DNA of 64,000 nt from Auricularia sp. M13. Lineage: Eukaryota > Basidiomycota > Agaricomycetes > Auriculariales > Auriculariaceae. Both the position numbers and the translations under genes were made by a program. Numbering within the stretch: position 1 is the first letter of the stretch; each line of letters starts with the position of its first letter. The DNA lies in NCBI GenBank assembly GCA_037042915.1, contig CM073193.1:5084001-5148000 (forward strand). Reading direction: 5' to 3'. This document shows positions 22,340 to 33,100 of this stretch, in pieces. The notes below the pieces were generated by a model, which made no database searches, was not told the DNA's origin, and saw only the letters and a program-made list of their open reading frames with translations.

Positions 22340-23110
22340 TGTGCAGTACACACGAAGAGTTGCCGCGTCAATGAGCAGCGGACAGGGAAGCAACAGCAGC
22401 ACTGCCGCTGATGATTCCGGTTGCGCACAAATGAGTAATGATTGCCATTAGAGTTCCAATGTTACCTGGTTTCAGCACTTCCGATTGCTCATACATACTG
22501 GAACACTTTTTTGTTTTTAACAAGGCTCTCGCGGACCTCGGTGTTAATAACGTGTTATTAACACTTTGTTAATAACATTGTTATTAACAAAGCGTTTTCA
22601 ACAGCACCCTAGTCTCCATCATATGTACATCGACATGGAATGAAATTTACTGGACGATAAATTCTGTGTGGTCGATCCAGAACGCACAATAGGTGCCCAG
22701 AAGTCAGTTGGTTACAATATGTCCCATGACAACCTCGTATGCATAAGAGCTGGACGCAAGAGACCGTTACCAGATTTCCCTGATTTGAACTCAGTCCAGC
22801 ATGTATACCACAGTCAGCAATGATCAGTCGCGCTCTCGAAAGCTCGGAGTCGCCTCTCTCAGCTCGCGGCGACGACTGGGAGATCGCCAACCACATCCAA
22901 GGCTGCTCGCCAGCATTGAGGGCAGGACAGCTGACCAAGGTTCCTCGCCCCCTGTTCCAGCCGCAAGGAAGGATAGCGTGTTCGTTCGTCTGATGCGCCT
23001 GCTTGGTATCCTTCTCGTGGTTTTGCCTGGCGCGGTTGCCGATTTCAGGCAACGCTTCATTGGGAAGGCGAGAGCCAAAACAGGTGATGACTGCCCCTCG
23101 AAACTAGTTA
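22340..23110. other. intergenic with AT-rich palindromes, no supported gene
   Basis: Open frames on both strands at 22609-23136 overlap each other and show no motif. The notable feature is a cluster of palindromes at 22543-22592, listed separately. Confidence 0.4.
22543..22592. repeat. paired AT-rich hairpins
   Basis: Two inverted repeats in tandem. 22543-22562 has 9-nt arms (GTTAATAAC / GTTATTAAC) around 2 nt. 22564-22592 has 13-nt perfect arms (CTTTGTTAATAAC / GTTATTAACAAAG) around a 3-nt loop. They share the GTTAATAAC core. They could be a MITE remnant, a terminator-like structure or a protein-binding site. Confidence 0.85.
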
Positions 23111-24352
23111 TCACTGTGACTCACGAGAGCTTATAGTCAATGATGCTGGGCACAACAGTGACGTTGGCGTAGCTACAATCAACGCTGCTTCAGCCCCATC
23201 TACTCCGAAGACGGAGCATGGACGAGCAGCAAGCGGGATATCAGCATCAAGAACGACGATAACCACCTCGAGTGCTGGCAGACTGTCCGGCCGAAGCCAA
23301 GGGACGACCAGATCCCAAAGGGATACGAAGATGGCAAGCTCTACGAGTTGCTTGTCAAGCGAGGGTAGATTTAAGAAGCGGACCACGGCGAGTCCGCCTG
23401 GCGGAGTGTCGGCAGACACTGAGTTTTCTTCGATGGCCCTGACGATGCCAGACGAGGTGCAGATGATCGATCGCATGTTGCATTGCCCTAGAGTCGGAAT
23501 GGCTTCTATGGTAACAGTCAAATGCTCTTGCACATGGCTGGCAAGAGCCAGTAGCTCAGCAGCGACTGGACACGCGATGACGAGGGCAGAGATAGGATAT
23601 GTGTCCAAGTTCTGCAAGAGAGCAAGGTTATTGCCATCCTCGAGGGCAAGGTCGAGATACGTCAGCTGCGCAAATCTGCGCATAAATTCGGAGGATATGC
23701 GCTGTGAGAATTCCACCCATCCTCCTGTCATTACGAGCCTATCAAGACACGGGAAAACGGAGAAGATGTGGTGGGGAAAGCGGTGTCCGCTGTCAATCCA
23801 CCAAGACATGATCACGATGCGGCCGTGTGTGAAGGCTGCAGCAGGAGTTTCCGGTATGTCTACACCGTTAAGTTCTACCTCCACAAGTGCCGGAGCTGTG
23901 CCGCCAAAGATGCTCGCGGGTATGGAATACGAGTTTCGAAGGCCGGCCTGACTGATGGTAAGCTGGAGGTGCTCCATGTGCGGCGCCCCCTGTTTGAGCA
24001 TGTCGCAGATGGCATCGAAGTAGACTGGATTCAATTCAAGTTGGAGCCTGCGTAATCGAGGCAGTAGCTCCGGTAGCCAGTAAAGTAGCGTAACGATGAC
24101 CGGATCCTCATCAGTCAATTCTACGCACAGGTTGCATATCCGAGTTCCGCCCAAGTCCAAGCGAGCTCTAGCCGACCTGAAAGCGCTGCGACTGAGCGCG
24201 TGGATGGATATGTCGCGCCAAAAGGTAGGATGGTTATGAACAACGGAGCGCCAGAGGCTACAGACACCAGCGGCCAGCCATAGCTCGCTGAGGGTGAGCC
24301 AGTCGAAGACAAGGAGCCAAATTTCGGGAGGTAGGCGACTGAGTAGCGACAT
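23111..24352 (-). CDS. F-box protein, family III
   Basis: Uninterrupted 413-codon gene. ATG at 24352 gives MSLLSRLPPEIWLLVFDWLT at the very N-terminus, an F-box (LPPEIW ... AGVCSLWRSVVHNHPTFWRD) expected to contact Skp1. The rest is leucine-rich (LPELLPRLRRLQLELNP, VFPCLDRLVMTGGW, FAQLTYLDLAL), consistent with a substrate-binding solenoid. It differs in sequence from the other two F-box families here. A TATATA element lies about 35 nt upstream of the ATG, flanked by a C-rich stretch on the coding strand. An earlier in-frame ATG exists at 24445. No breaks seen. Confidence 0.82.
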   Translation of the reverse strand: MSLLSRLPPEIWLLVFDWLTLSELWLAAGVCSLWRSVVHNHPTFWRDISIHALSRSAFRSARARLDLGGTRICNLCVELTDEDPVIVTLLYWLPELLPRLRRLQLELNPVYFDAICDMLKQGAPHMEHLQLTISQAGLRNSYSIPASIFGGTAPALVEVELNGVDIPETPAAAFTHGRIVIMSWWIDSGHRFPHHIFSVFPCLDRLVMTGGWVEFSQRISSEFMRRFAQLTYLDLALEDGNNLALLQNLDTYPISALVIACPVAAELLALASHVQEHLTVTIEAIPTLGQCNMRSIICTSSGIVRAIEENSVSADTPPGGLAVVRFLNLPSLDKQLVELAIFVSLWDLVVPWLRPDSLPALEVVIVVLDADIPLAARPCSVFGVDGAEAALIVATPTSLLCPASLTISSRESQ

Positions 24353-24720
24353 TGTGTCGTTTGTACAACGATGATGACGGCCGGGTATATAAGGGGGCAA
24401 AGAACAACGCACCGTCATGCCAATGAAAGTACAAGGCGTTGGCAATGGTCAGCCAGGCCGCAGAGAGCCTGCCCAGCGCACGGAGTCCAGGATTGTGCGA
24501 TAGCGTCGCATGTTCGTCGGTATGCCACGTAGAGTCAGTAGTGGTGGTTGTAGTAGTAGCAAATTCAACCTCTGGCCCGCGAGATTCGGAAGCATTGCAT
24601 GCAATCTAATGCTTCCGAAACCTTTTGGCACGGAAAGAATGGAACTACCGGTAAGAAGGGTAGAGCGAATATATGAAGGAAATAAGTTTGTGAAATTATC
24701 TTCACTCTGTAATATTATCT
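24353..24720. other. spacer with a hairpin and a short tandem repeat
   Basis: Upstream region of the F-box gene at 23111 and 3' flank of the split F-box gene. It holds a 12-bp-stem inverted repeat at 24585-24619 (TTCGGAAGCATT / AATGCTTCCGAA, 11-nt loop) and a 19-bp tandem repeat at 24695-24733 (ATTATCTTCACTCTGTAAT, one mismatch) that runs over the stop codon of the split gene. The minus-strand frame at 24449-24724 is not recognisable. Confidence 0.6.
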
Positions 24721-24981
24721 TCACTCAGTAATGTGAGGTATATTACTAGGATTACGAATGATCTCTCCAAATTTTGCCCCCAACCCACCGAGTCCCTGGT
24801 GTAGAGTCACATTGACTAGCTCCAGCTTCAAGGGCCCAATAGTTATGCGTTCTACGAACGCCGTTAGATCATCGATTTGGACGCTCACCTCTCCCGCGCC
24901 ACACCGGGCGTGGAGAGCCAGTGTCTCCAATCGAGGAAACATAATTGCGTCCCCGGGAAAGACATCAGTCGACGCAGTGGG
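24721..24981 (-). pseudogene. 3' end of F-box gene II, separated by a mobile-element nest
   Basis: Encodes the C-terminus of the F-box protein whose N-terminal part lies at 38912-40192: FPRLETLALHARCGAG, a DDLTAFVERI segment, then GPLKLELVNVTLHQG, aligned with SLETLGLHARRGHLS, ADLIQFVDRI and RPLKLELFNVSLSEK of the paralogue at 50405. Stop at 24721-24723. The insertion lies exactly at the duplicated GTGGG (24977-24981 and 38912-38916), and the two coding parts meet in the same frame there. Confidence 0.9.
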
Positions 24982-25175
24982 TGTTAGCTTTCGCCGTGCC
25001 CGATGCGCGAAGGGTCTGGTTGGTATTCCGTTTGTCCCGCGTGTAGCTACAGAGCGTTGCGGACAAACGGATGCGGAACGTAATGAACTCCGACGCCCAT
25101 ATGAACGGAGCGCGGACATAAGCTCAAATGCTAACACTCCCCCTGGACGCGCGAAGAGAATACTCCCCCAGGAAA

Positions 25176-26072
25176 TTACCACTCAAAACCGGTAAACGAT
25201 TCTACGTCACCAGGAGACGCTGCGAGCGCTGCGACGTGCGCGGAGCCAGAGAGCGAAGCGAGCTCCTTGTCCGTCATGAAGCGGTCGCCCTCAAGGCAAA
25301 TGTTGCAGTCGGCGGCGAAGTGGCCCTGCAGGTGACAGCGGTGGCACGTCTTCTCACCGCTCGGGGTGCGCAATGCACCAGCGGCGGGGCGTGCAGGACG
25401 CCGAGGGCCCGAACTCGTGGCCGAGGTGGATGGCCGATAGCGGGCAGCAAGCGCGCGGTTCTCCTCGCGCGACTCGTCGATCCCCGAATTGCGGTCGGAC
25501 GAGCGGCGGGTCCACTCGTTAACAATGCAACGCTTGACGTAGTCCGGTTTCATGGCGTTCTTGTCGAAACCATCGAGCGTCTGGATGAAAACCTCCCAGT
25601 CGGAGCCAAGGCCGTTGAGCATGACGTAGACAACGAGGAAGTCGGGTATCGTGATGCCGAGTCCACAAAGTCGGGTTGCGTTGGATTCAACGCGGCCAGT
25701 CCAGGTCGCACCGGTGTCGTCCTCATGGAAATGCATCTTCAAGAATTCGCGGAAGAGGGTGAAGCCAGTTCCGAAGCCCTTCGGACGGAACGTGTCCTGC
25801 AGACGCGCAAACGCTTCCGAAGCCGAGTCCGAGTCCTTGATGTAGCCCAGCATGTCAAAGCCCACACATACAACGAGCAGCGATTTGGCGGCAGTCTGGG
25901 CCTGCGCATAGGCAGCGGAAGAGTCGTAATCGGTGACGGCGGCGGTACCCTCGAGGATCTTGCGGTAGCCGCGGACATCGGCGATGGCGAGCAGCATCTG
26001 GCGCCAGGGTTCGTAGTTGGACAGCGACAGGGGCCAGATGGAGTAGCCATCAGCACGGATGTGGTCGGTCAT
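25176..26072 (-). CDS. copia-type gag-like frame of the short LTR element
   Basis: Part of the LTR fossil at 24982-38911. A 298-codon open frame with the copia-type nucleocapsid organisation: a helical gag region, a basic Arg/Pro-rich linker and one CCHC zinc knuckle (CHRCHLQGHFAADC). It ends about 40 nt before the LTR. Confidence 0.8.
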   Translation of the reverse strand: MTDHIRADGYSIWPLSLSNYEPWRQMLLAIADVRGYRKILEGTAAVTDYDSSAAYAQAQTAAKSLLVVCVGFDMLGYIKDSDSASEAFARLQDTFRPKGFGTGFTLFREFLKMHFHEDDTGATWTGRVESNATRLCGLGITIPDFLVVYVMLNGLGSDWEVFIQTLDGFDKNAMKPDYVKRCIVNEWTRRSSDRNSGIDESREENRALAARYRPSTSATSSGPRRPARPAAGALRTPSGEKTCHRCHLQGHFAADCNICLEGDRFMTDKELASLSGSAHVAALAASPGDVESFTGFEW

Positions 26073-26199
26073 GTGGGAGATAGCGCGGGCCGGGCAGGTG
26101 CGGAGCGTGGGGAAAAGAAGAGGATGGGGTCAGGATAACCCGAATCAACAAAACAAGGTTTGAGATAAGCAAAGCGAGCACCGCGCCCTCTGGCGACGG

Positions 26200-26340
26200 T
26201 GTGGGTGTCGGATCCTCTGACCAGCAACTCGAAGGACTGCCCGATCCACTGACCAGGGGCAGGGGTGGAGGCGGTGGATCCCCTGACCAGCACACAACCT
26301 CCAGCAGCCGCCGATCCTCTGACCAGGGCGTACCACAACG
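26200..26340. repeat. tandem motif in the leader of the short LTR element
   Basis: The motif CTGACCAG, mostly preceded by GATCC, occurs about five times with irregular spacing. On the element's own strand it reads CTGGTCAG and lies between the LTR and the gag-like frame, where the primer-binding and packaging signals of such elements are found. Confidence 0.6.
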
Positions 26341-26699
26341 TAGCTTTGGTGAACGGGAGCCAACCGTGATCCGTCTGTGTTAGCTTTCGCCGTGCCCGAT
26401 GCGCGAAGGGTCTGGTTGGTATTCCGTTTGTCCCGCGTGTAGCTACAGCACCCTAGGCAATCAGTTTGTGACCCCTCAGGCCTCTAGCCGAGACCACTGA
26501 TGTGGGGCCAGAGGGGTCACAAACAAACACGCACTGAGCACAGCCACCATCATCGGCCGCCTCTGAAACCAAATTCCCACCTGGCCAGGTTGTTGCTGGC
26601 GCATTCCAGCGCATTTTGGCGACAAATGTGACATTCTACAACACTAATATACACTCAGAGGGACGCATGGTGCATTCTCAGACGTCCTGGACGTTGTGG

Positions 26700-27430
26700 G
26701 CTTTCCAGCGGCAGCCGCGGTATTTGCACAGCCACCAGCCACACACAGCAGCAGCAGTTCCAGCGGCGGCCGCGGGTTTTGCACAGCCACGGATTGCACT
26801 GGTGGATTGCTTTCCAGCGGCGGCCGAGGGAAAGCACAGCCACAATCCCGCGGTCGTTGCCAGCAGCAACAAGCAGCGCATTACAGCGCGCAGAGCGCAA
26901 CGGCGCCGCGGCAGCCTGTTAGGACAGCCAATACATGCTGCATGAGCCGAGAAGTCACCAAAACTGACATTCTAGAGGTTGCTGGTTGCACTCCTCAGCG
27001 CCGGCAGCAGCGTTGAAACTGCAGCGGCAGCGGCGAGCCCAGTTGCAGTTCCCGCACTGCAGCACGCTCAAGAACACTGACCAGCGTCGTCTGGGATGTG
27101 TTGGATCGCAGGACAATGCACTAGGTGGTCTCCGCACTGTTGCTCTCGTTTCATCGGCGGCCGCGGGAAAGCACAGCCACAATGTCGCAACCGCGATGAG
27201 CAGCAATGAGCAGCGCATTGCAGTGGCAATTGCAGATGCTTTCTGTGCTTCAGAACGTTTGTTGTGACTCAATAACGCAGATAGGCTCAGTATATTGTCG
27301 ATGACAGTGCTCTGGGACGCTGGGTACAGTGTGCAGGTGCAGGCAGTCAATTGCGCGGCGGCCGAGGGAATGCACAAACAATGCCAAACAATGCACACAT
27401 CGCAACCGCGGCGGCCGAGGGAAAGCAGTC
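26700..27430. repeat. reiterated GC-rich motif in the left foldback arm
   Basis: Six copies of a motif resembling CGGCGGCCGNGGGAAAGCAC, mostly followed by AGCCAC, at about 26706, 26762, 26815, 27154, 27354 and 27408. A related copy lies near 36256, and the right arm (37800-38560) has the same set inverted. Arrays like this in subterminal regions commonly serve as transposase-binding sites. That role is inferred. Confidence 0.7.
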
Positions 27431-28265
27431 TCGAGTTCTCCTGACTTGCCTCTCATTCTGCAACGCAAAACACACATCCAAGGGGACTATCTGAGTGTTA
27501 GGGACGTTGTGTTACGCCCGTGCCCCGGTCCGCGGACCTCACGTGCTCTCGGCATCACTCGGCGTCATTCTACGTCACTCGGTCAACTCGGTCAACTCGG
27601 TCAAGCTCCCGAATACCCGGCTTATCTCCCCTCGTGTTCATATGCTCGGGATATGTTCTCCTCATCGTCCTCTACCTCTAGACCTCTCCCTCACTTCTCT
27701 AGCTTCTCTCCTTACTCGCATACATCCACCTAACTCGCCTTGTCCCTACTGTATCGATAGTGTTCATATCCGGTTCGCCCCACTCGTCTTAGTCATTCGC
27801 CTCTCGTCATTCGTCCGATCCCCCGATACCTTACCCACTCGCTCTTACTCATCCTATCGGCCGATGACGACGATCTCTATTGATCTGAGGCCCCCTCTCC
27901 TTCGTCTCTAGGATACACTCCGAGTACATCGGATCACCTCCCCAGGTATAAAAGACCCTCGACTTTGTATCTAGCTCCCCAGTTACGAAATCGACATAGT
28001 CGTGCCCCTCGCACGCTCTATCTCTCTCTCTCGACTTCGCCTCTGGGTTCTCCCCTCGCCCGACTTACTCGTCTGAGTCCTCTGCTGCTCGCGGTCCCTT
28101 CGGTCGTGCTACTCGACGTAGCCGGTGTGCTCAATAACGCACTGAAGGCTCTAGTTGTTCGTTCGAGTGTTCTCTGCGCCCGGACGTTCGACTATCCTTG
28201 CAACCAAACCCCCAAGGCACAGCAGGCTTAACAGTATTTCGTAACTCGAGCTCCGCTCGAGTTGT

Positions 28266-29748
28266 ATGGCCTTTGAAACTCGACAGAATCTCAGAAGAAA
28301 CCAGGAAGAACCTCATCCTCTACTCGACTCCCCCGATGCTATTCTTCGCGAAGCTCGTCGTCAGGCTCGTCTTCGCGACCAACAACCTCCTCAGCCGGCT
28401 ACGCCTTCGCCATCAGTCTCGATGTCGGGCACTAGCCGCTTCGGATCATCTCGGCACTCACAACCGCCGAACGATGATGACGAAATCCTCTCGCAACACA
28501 CTCTCTCCGGCTCGCTTCACACCTCGCGTTTCTTGCCGGCCCAGTCCACACTACGCGCGGACCCGAGCGGTTCCTACCCTCCCTCAAGTCACACGACGCG
28601 ATCGCCTTCGCATCCCTCGACTCACTCGCTCGGCTCTCGACACCCTCTCGCGCTCGTTCCGTACACCGGCTCTCGCTCGACTCCTCGTTTTTTGCAGCAC
28701 TCCTCGTCGTTCCGCGGCTTCTTCCCATCCGGCACCCCTAACACGCCCCGGCGTGGCGGCGGGGGTGGCGGAGGAGGCGGCGGAGGTGGCGGCGGTGGAG
28801 GCGGAGGCGGCGGAGACGGCGGTGGCGGTGGTGGTCATCGAGGTGCTCCCTCGCCCTCATTGCACCACTCGCACCACTCGCACCACTCGCACCACTCGCA
28901 CGGCTCGCATCCTCCGAACCCTCCTCCCGGAGGTGGCGGCGGTGGGGGCGGTGGTGGCGGTAACGGTCCTCCTGGTCCCCGGGACCTCCCTTTGACCCTC
29001 CGTCGGACGGCTACGACTCGGACGTCGATCGCGAACGACAATTCCACGATCAACACGACAACGTCCCTCGTGTCTACTTCGTCGACCGCGACAGCGGCTC
29101 TCGCATCGACGCCGCCAAACCCGACAAATTCGACGGCGAAAACGCCAACAAACTTCGCGGATTCCTCATCGACTGCGAAACCTACTTCCTCGCCAACCCT
29201 CGGAAGTACCAGACGTCCCGCGAGAAGATTCTCTTCACCGCGACCTATCTCTCGGGTCGGGCGAAGGAATGGTGGGGCGGCTACGTTCCTCTCGCCCCGA
29301 ATCCGCCTCCCGGTTACGAGTTCCTCGAAGACTGGAACGAATTCAAGAACGAACTCACGATCACCTTCGGCGTCACGAACGAACGCGAACGCGCCGAAGT
29401 CAAGATTCGACGACTGCAAATGGCCGACAACGGCAAGGTCGCCCGCTACAAGCTCCAGTTCGACGAATACGCCAAACTACTCGGCTGGGACGACGCTGCA
29501 CTCGCCTCGCAATTCTATCGCGGACTCCCTCGCCGCATCAAATCTGTCTTCGCTGCTCAAGTAGCTCAACGCCCGGCTTCTCTGACGCCACTCGCTGCGC
29601 TCGCTCTTAGCATCGACGCCAACTACTGGATCGATAAGGACGAGCAAGCTCTCGAGCACGCGAACGAACCCCGTAAAGCGCAGAAGACCACCTCGACCGC
29701 GACGCCTCAATCGGGCTCCCGATCGAACACCAAGTCCAACGCGCGCTC

Positions 29749-29779
<31 letters not shown>

Positions 29780-29929
29780 TCGAACAACCACTCGAACTCG
29801 AGGGGTCAGTCCTCGACCTCGGCCCGCTCGTCTTCGAAGACCACGACCAAGTCGAAGGGACGACGTCGCGAAGAACCTCAACTCGAACGGCAAGCTCAAC
29901 GACGCCGAACGACGCCGTCGCCTCGATAA
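28266..29929 (+). CDS. gag-like region of the Ty3/gypsy element
   Basis: Part of the LTR fossil. It contains low-complexity Pro/Ser, poly-Gly and His-Ser repeat tracts, then a capsid-like segment. A CCHC-type knuckle (CLYCGHAGHTASEC) lies just downstream. Frames overlap here, and I do not resolve them further. Confidence 0.7.
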
Positions 29930-30151
29930 CAACCTCTGCCTCTACTGTGGCCATGCCGGCCACACCGCGTCCGAGTGCCGCAAGGCCGCTCACAATCGTG
30001 AGTCGAAGGGTCGCGCCGCTAAGGCTCAACCCGCGACTTCCTCGACGCCGGCTCCCGCTCCCTCGGGCGCCGCCGCTTCTGCCCCGGCGGAAGCGAAAAA
30101 CTAACGGGCAGTTCCCCACGGGCATCTAGGGCCAACTGCGTCAAGCCCAAG

Positions 30152-33100
30152 ATGCCTTACACTCGGTTGAACGCTGCCGCGCTCACCGATCAAGACGCTC
30201 TCATCGTCGTCCTTTCCTCCGACGCTGTCCCATCCTTTCGCACACTCGTCGACTCCGGCTCCGAAGATCAGTTCCTCGATACTCAGTTCGCCGAGAGTCT
30301 TCGACTCCCTCAAAAGTCTCTCGATCAACCGCTACGCCTTCGGCTCTTCGACGGCTCCTATCGCAGCGTTATCTCCAAATACGTGTCGCTTCCCGTCCGC
30401 TTCCCTTGCGGAACTTCGATGATCATCAACTTCCTCCTCACCACTCTAGATCCGACTTGCTCTGCAGTGCTGGGATACCGCTGGTTGGCCCGCTACAATC
30501 CTAGGATTGACTGGTTCCATCACCACATCTCTTTCCCCACTCGTGTCTCGCCCTCGGATCCCTCGGGTTTCGTCCCTGGGTTCTCGCTCGACTCGGATCC
30601 TCCGACTCCATCGTCACCTCCTCCCGCGCCACGTACTCTGCCTCCCGAACCGCCGATGGACGAAACCGCCCTTCGCGCGGCCGCTGCTCGCGTCGACATC
30701 AAAATCATCGGCGCCGCAGCCTTCGACACCTCTCGTCGACTTCGCGGCTCGATGGTCTCGGCCATCTACATTCGAGATCCATCGCTGCCCGCTCGCTCTG
30801 CGTCTGCCAACCCGGCCTCGGAAACCGGCGAAGGCATCCCCGAGTGTTATCACGAGTTTCTCGACGTCTTCTCAAAGGAGGCCTCGAATCGACTCCCTGA
30901 ACATCGACCGTACGATCTCAAGATCGACATGGAAGAAGGCAAGCCTCTCCCATCCGGTCCGATCTACTCGCTCTCCGAGCCCGAGCAACTCGCGCTTCGG
31001 GAGTACATTCAGGATAACCTCAGCAAAGGACACATTCGCTCTTCGTCGTCCCCGGGTGGCGCCCCGGTTCTCTTCGTCAAGAAGGCCGACGGTTCTCTTC
31101 GCCTATGCGTCGATTATCGTGGGCTCAACAAGATCACTCGGAAGGACAAGTACCCGCTTCCGCTCATCTCGTCCACGCTCGACCGCCTTCGCACCGCCAA
31201 GAAGTTCACCAAGCTCGATCTTCGTCTCAGATACAGCAACGTTCGCATCGCGGCCGGCGACGAGTGGAAGACTGCCTTTCGAACGCGCTACGGCACCTAC
31301 GAGTATCTCGTCATGCCTTTCGGTCTCACGAACGCTCCAGCCGCTTTCCAGCGCTTCATGAACGACATCTTCTCCGATCTCCTCGACGTCACGGTCACCG
31401 TCTACCTCGACGACATCCTTATCTACTCGGACGATCCCTCGAAGCATGAGGAACACGTTCGAGAGGTCCTTCGACGGCTGCGGGAGAATGACCTCTTCTG
31501 TAAGCCCGAGAAGTGCGAGTTCCATGCTGACACCATTGAGTACCTCGGGTACATCATCAGCCCCGAGGGCATCAGCATGGACCCGAAGAAGATTGCCACC
31601 CTCCTCGAGTGGCCCGTTCCTCGCAACGTTTGCGACATCCAGTCGTTCCTCGGCTTCGCGAACTTCTATCGACGATTCATCTACGATTACTCCGATATCG
31701 TCGTCCCGCTCACTCGTCTCACTCGAAAGACCGCAACGTGGAACTTCACTCCGCAATGCCTCGCTGCGTTCAACGAGCTCAAGAAGGCGTTCACTTGCGC
31801 TCCCGTCCTTCACCACTTCGATCCCGCTCTCCCTCGCGTCGTCGAGACTGACGCTTCCGACTACGCGATCGCGGCGATCTTCTCGCACGTCCTCCCGGAC
31901 GGCTCTGTTCACCCCGTCGCTTTCCATTCGCGCACGCTCACTCCCACCGAGCTCAACTACGACACGCACGACAAGGAGCTACTCGCGATATTCGAGGCGT
32001 TCGAACTATGGCGACACTACCTCGAAGGGGCCGAGACCCCAATAGACGTCGTCACGGACCACAAGAACCTCGAGTATTTCTCTACCACAAAGATGCTCAC
32101 TCGTCGGCAAGCTCGCTGGTCCGAGTACCTTTCTACCTTCAACCTCCTCATTCGCTTTCGACCCGGTCGACTCGGCGGCAAACCCGATGCTCTCACTCGC
32201 CGCCATGACGTCTATCTCAAAAGGGGGGATGGTGGCTACGCCAGCGCAAACCCGCAGAACTTCCGACCCGTTTTTACTTCGGAACAGTTCGCCGCTTCCC
32301 TTCGCGCGACGTATGCTGAAGAGACTTTCCTTCGCGCAGCCACGATCATGGACACTCAGTCCATTCGGGATGACATTCGCGCCTCGTACGACTCGGACGA
32401 ACTCGCTCTCGACATTCGCCCGAAACTCGGCACCGATGATGCGATCAACTGGTCGGCCTCGGACGATGGATTCTTGCTGTTCAAGGGCAGGATCTACGTA
32501 CCGAACGCTCTCGATTGTCGCCTTCGTATCCTTCGCGAAAAGCACGATCACCCGCTCGCTGGCCATCCGGGTCAGAACAAGACACTCAAGATGGTCGCCC
32601 GCAAGTACTACTGGCCCGACCTGCGCGACTCGATTCGTACCTACATCCAGGCCTGCGTCACCTGTGGGCGCAGCAAACCTCGACGACACAAGCCGTACGG
32701 TCGACTTCAACCGCTCCCGATTCCGCTTCGCAACTGGGACTCGATCTCGATGGACTTCATCGAACAACTCCCTGAGTCCAACGGTTACACCGCGATCCTC
32801 GTCATTATTGATCGCCTCTCGAAGCAGGGTATCTTCGTCCCGACCAAGGGCAAGATCACCTCCGAAGAACTCGCGCGTCTCTTCCTCATCCACGTCTTCG
32901 CCAAACATGGCGCTCCCTCGCACGTCTCTACCGACCGCGGCTCCGAATTCGTCTCCTGCTTCTTTCGCGCACTCGGCTCGCTCCTCAACATGACCATGCA
33001 CTTCACCTCGGGTCACCACCCGGAGGCGAACGGTCAAGTCGAACGCACGAACCAGACGCTCGAGCAGTACCTCCGTCTCTACTGCAACTACGAGCAGGAC

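Noticed and set aside
25128-26138. 336-codon plus-strand frame over the copia-type element
   Set aside because: It is the antisense shadow of the gag-like frame, which has the zinc knuckle and family pattern.
26955-27398. Open frames in the foldback arms (also 37839-38312) as possible transposase genes
   Set aside because: They are Cys/Ala-rich translations of the GC-rich motif arrays, lack catalytic motifs, and appear in several frames at once.
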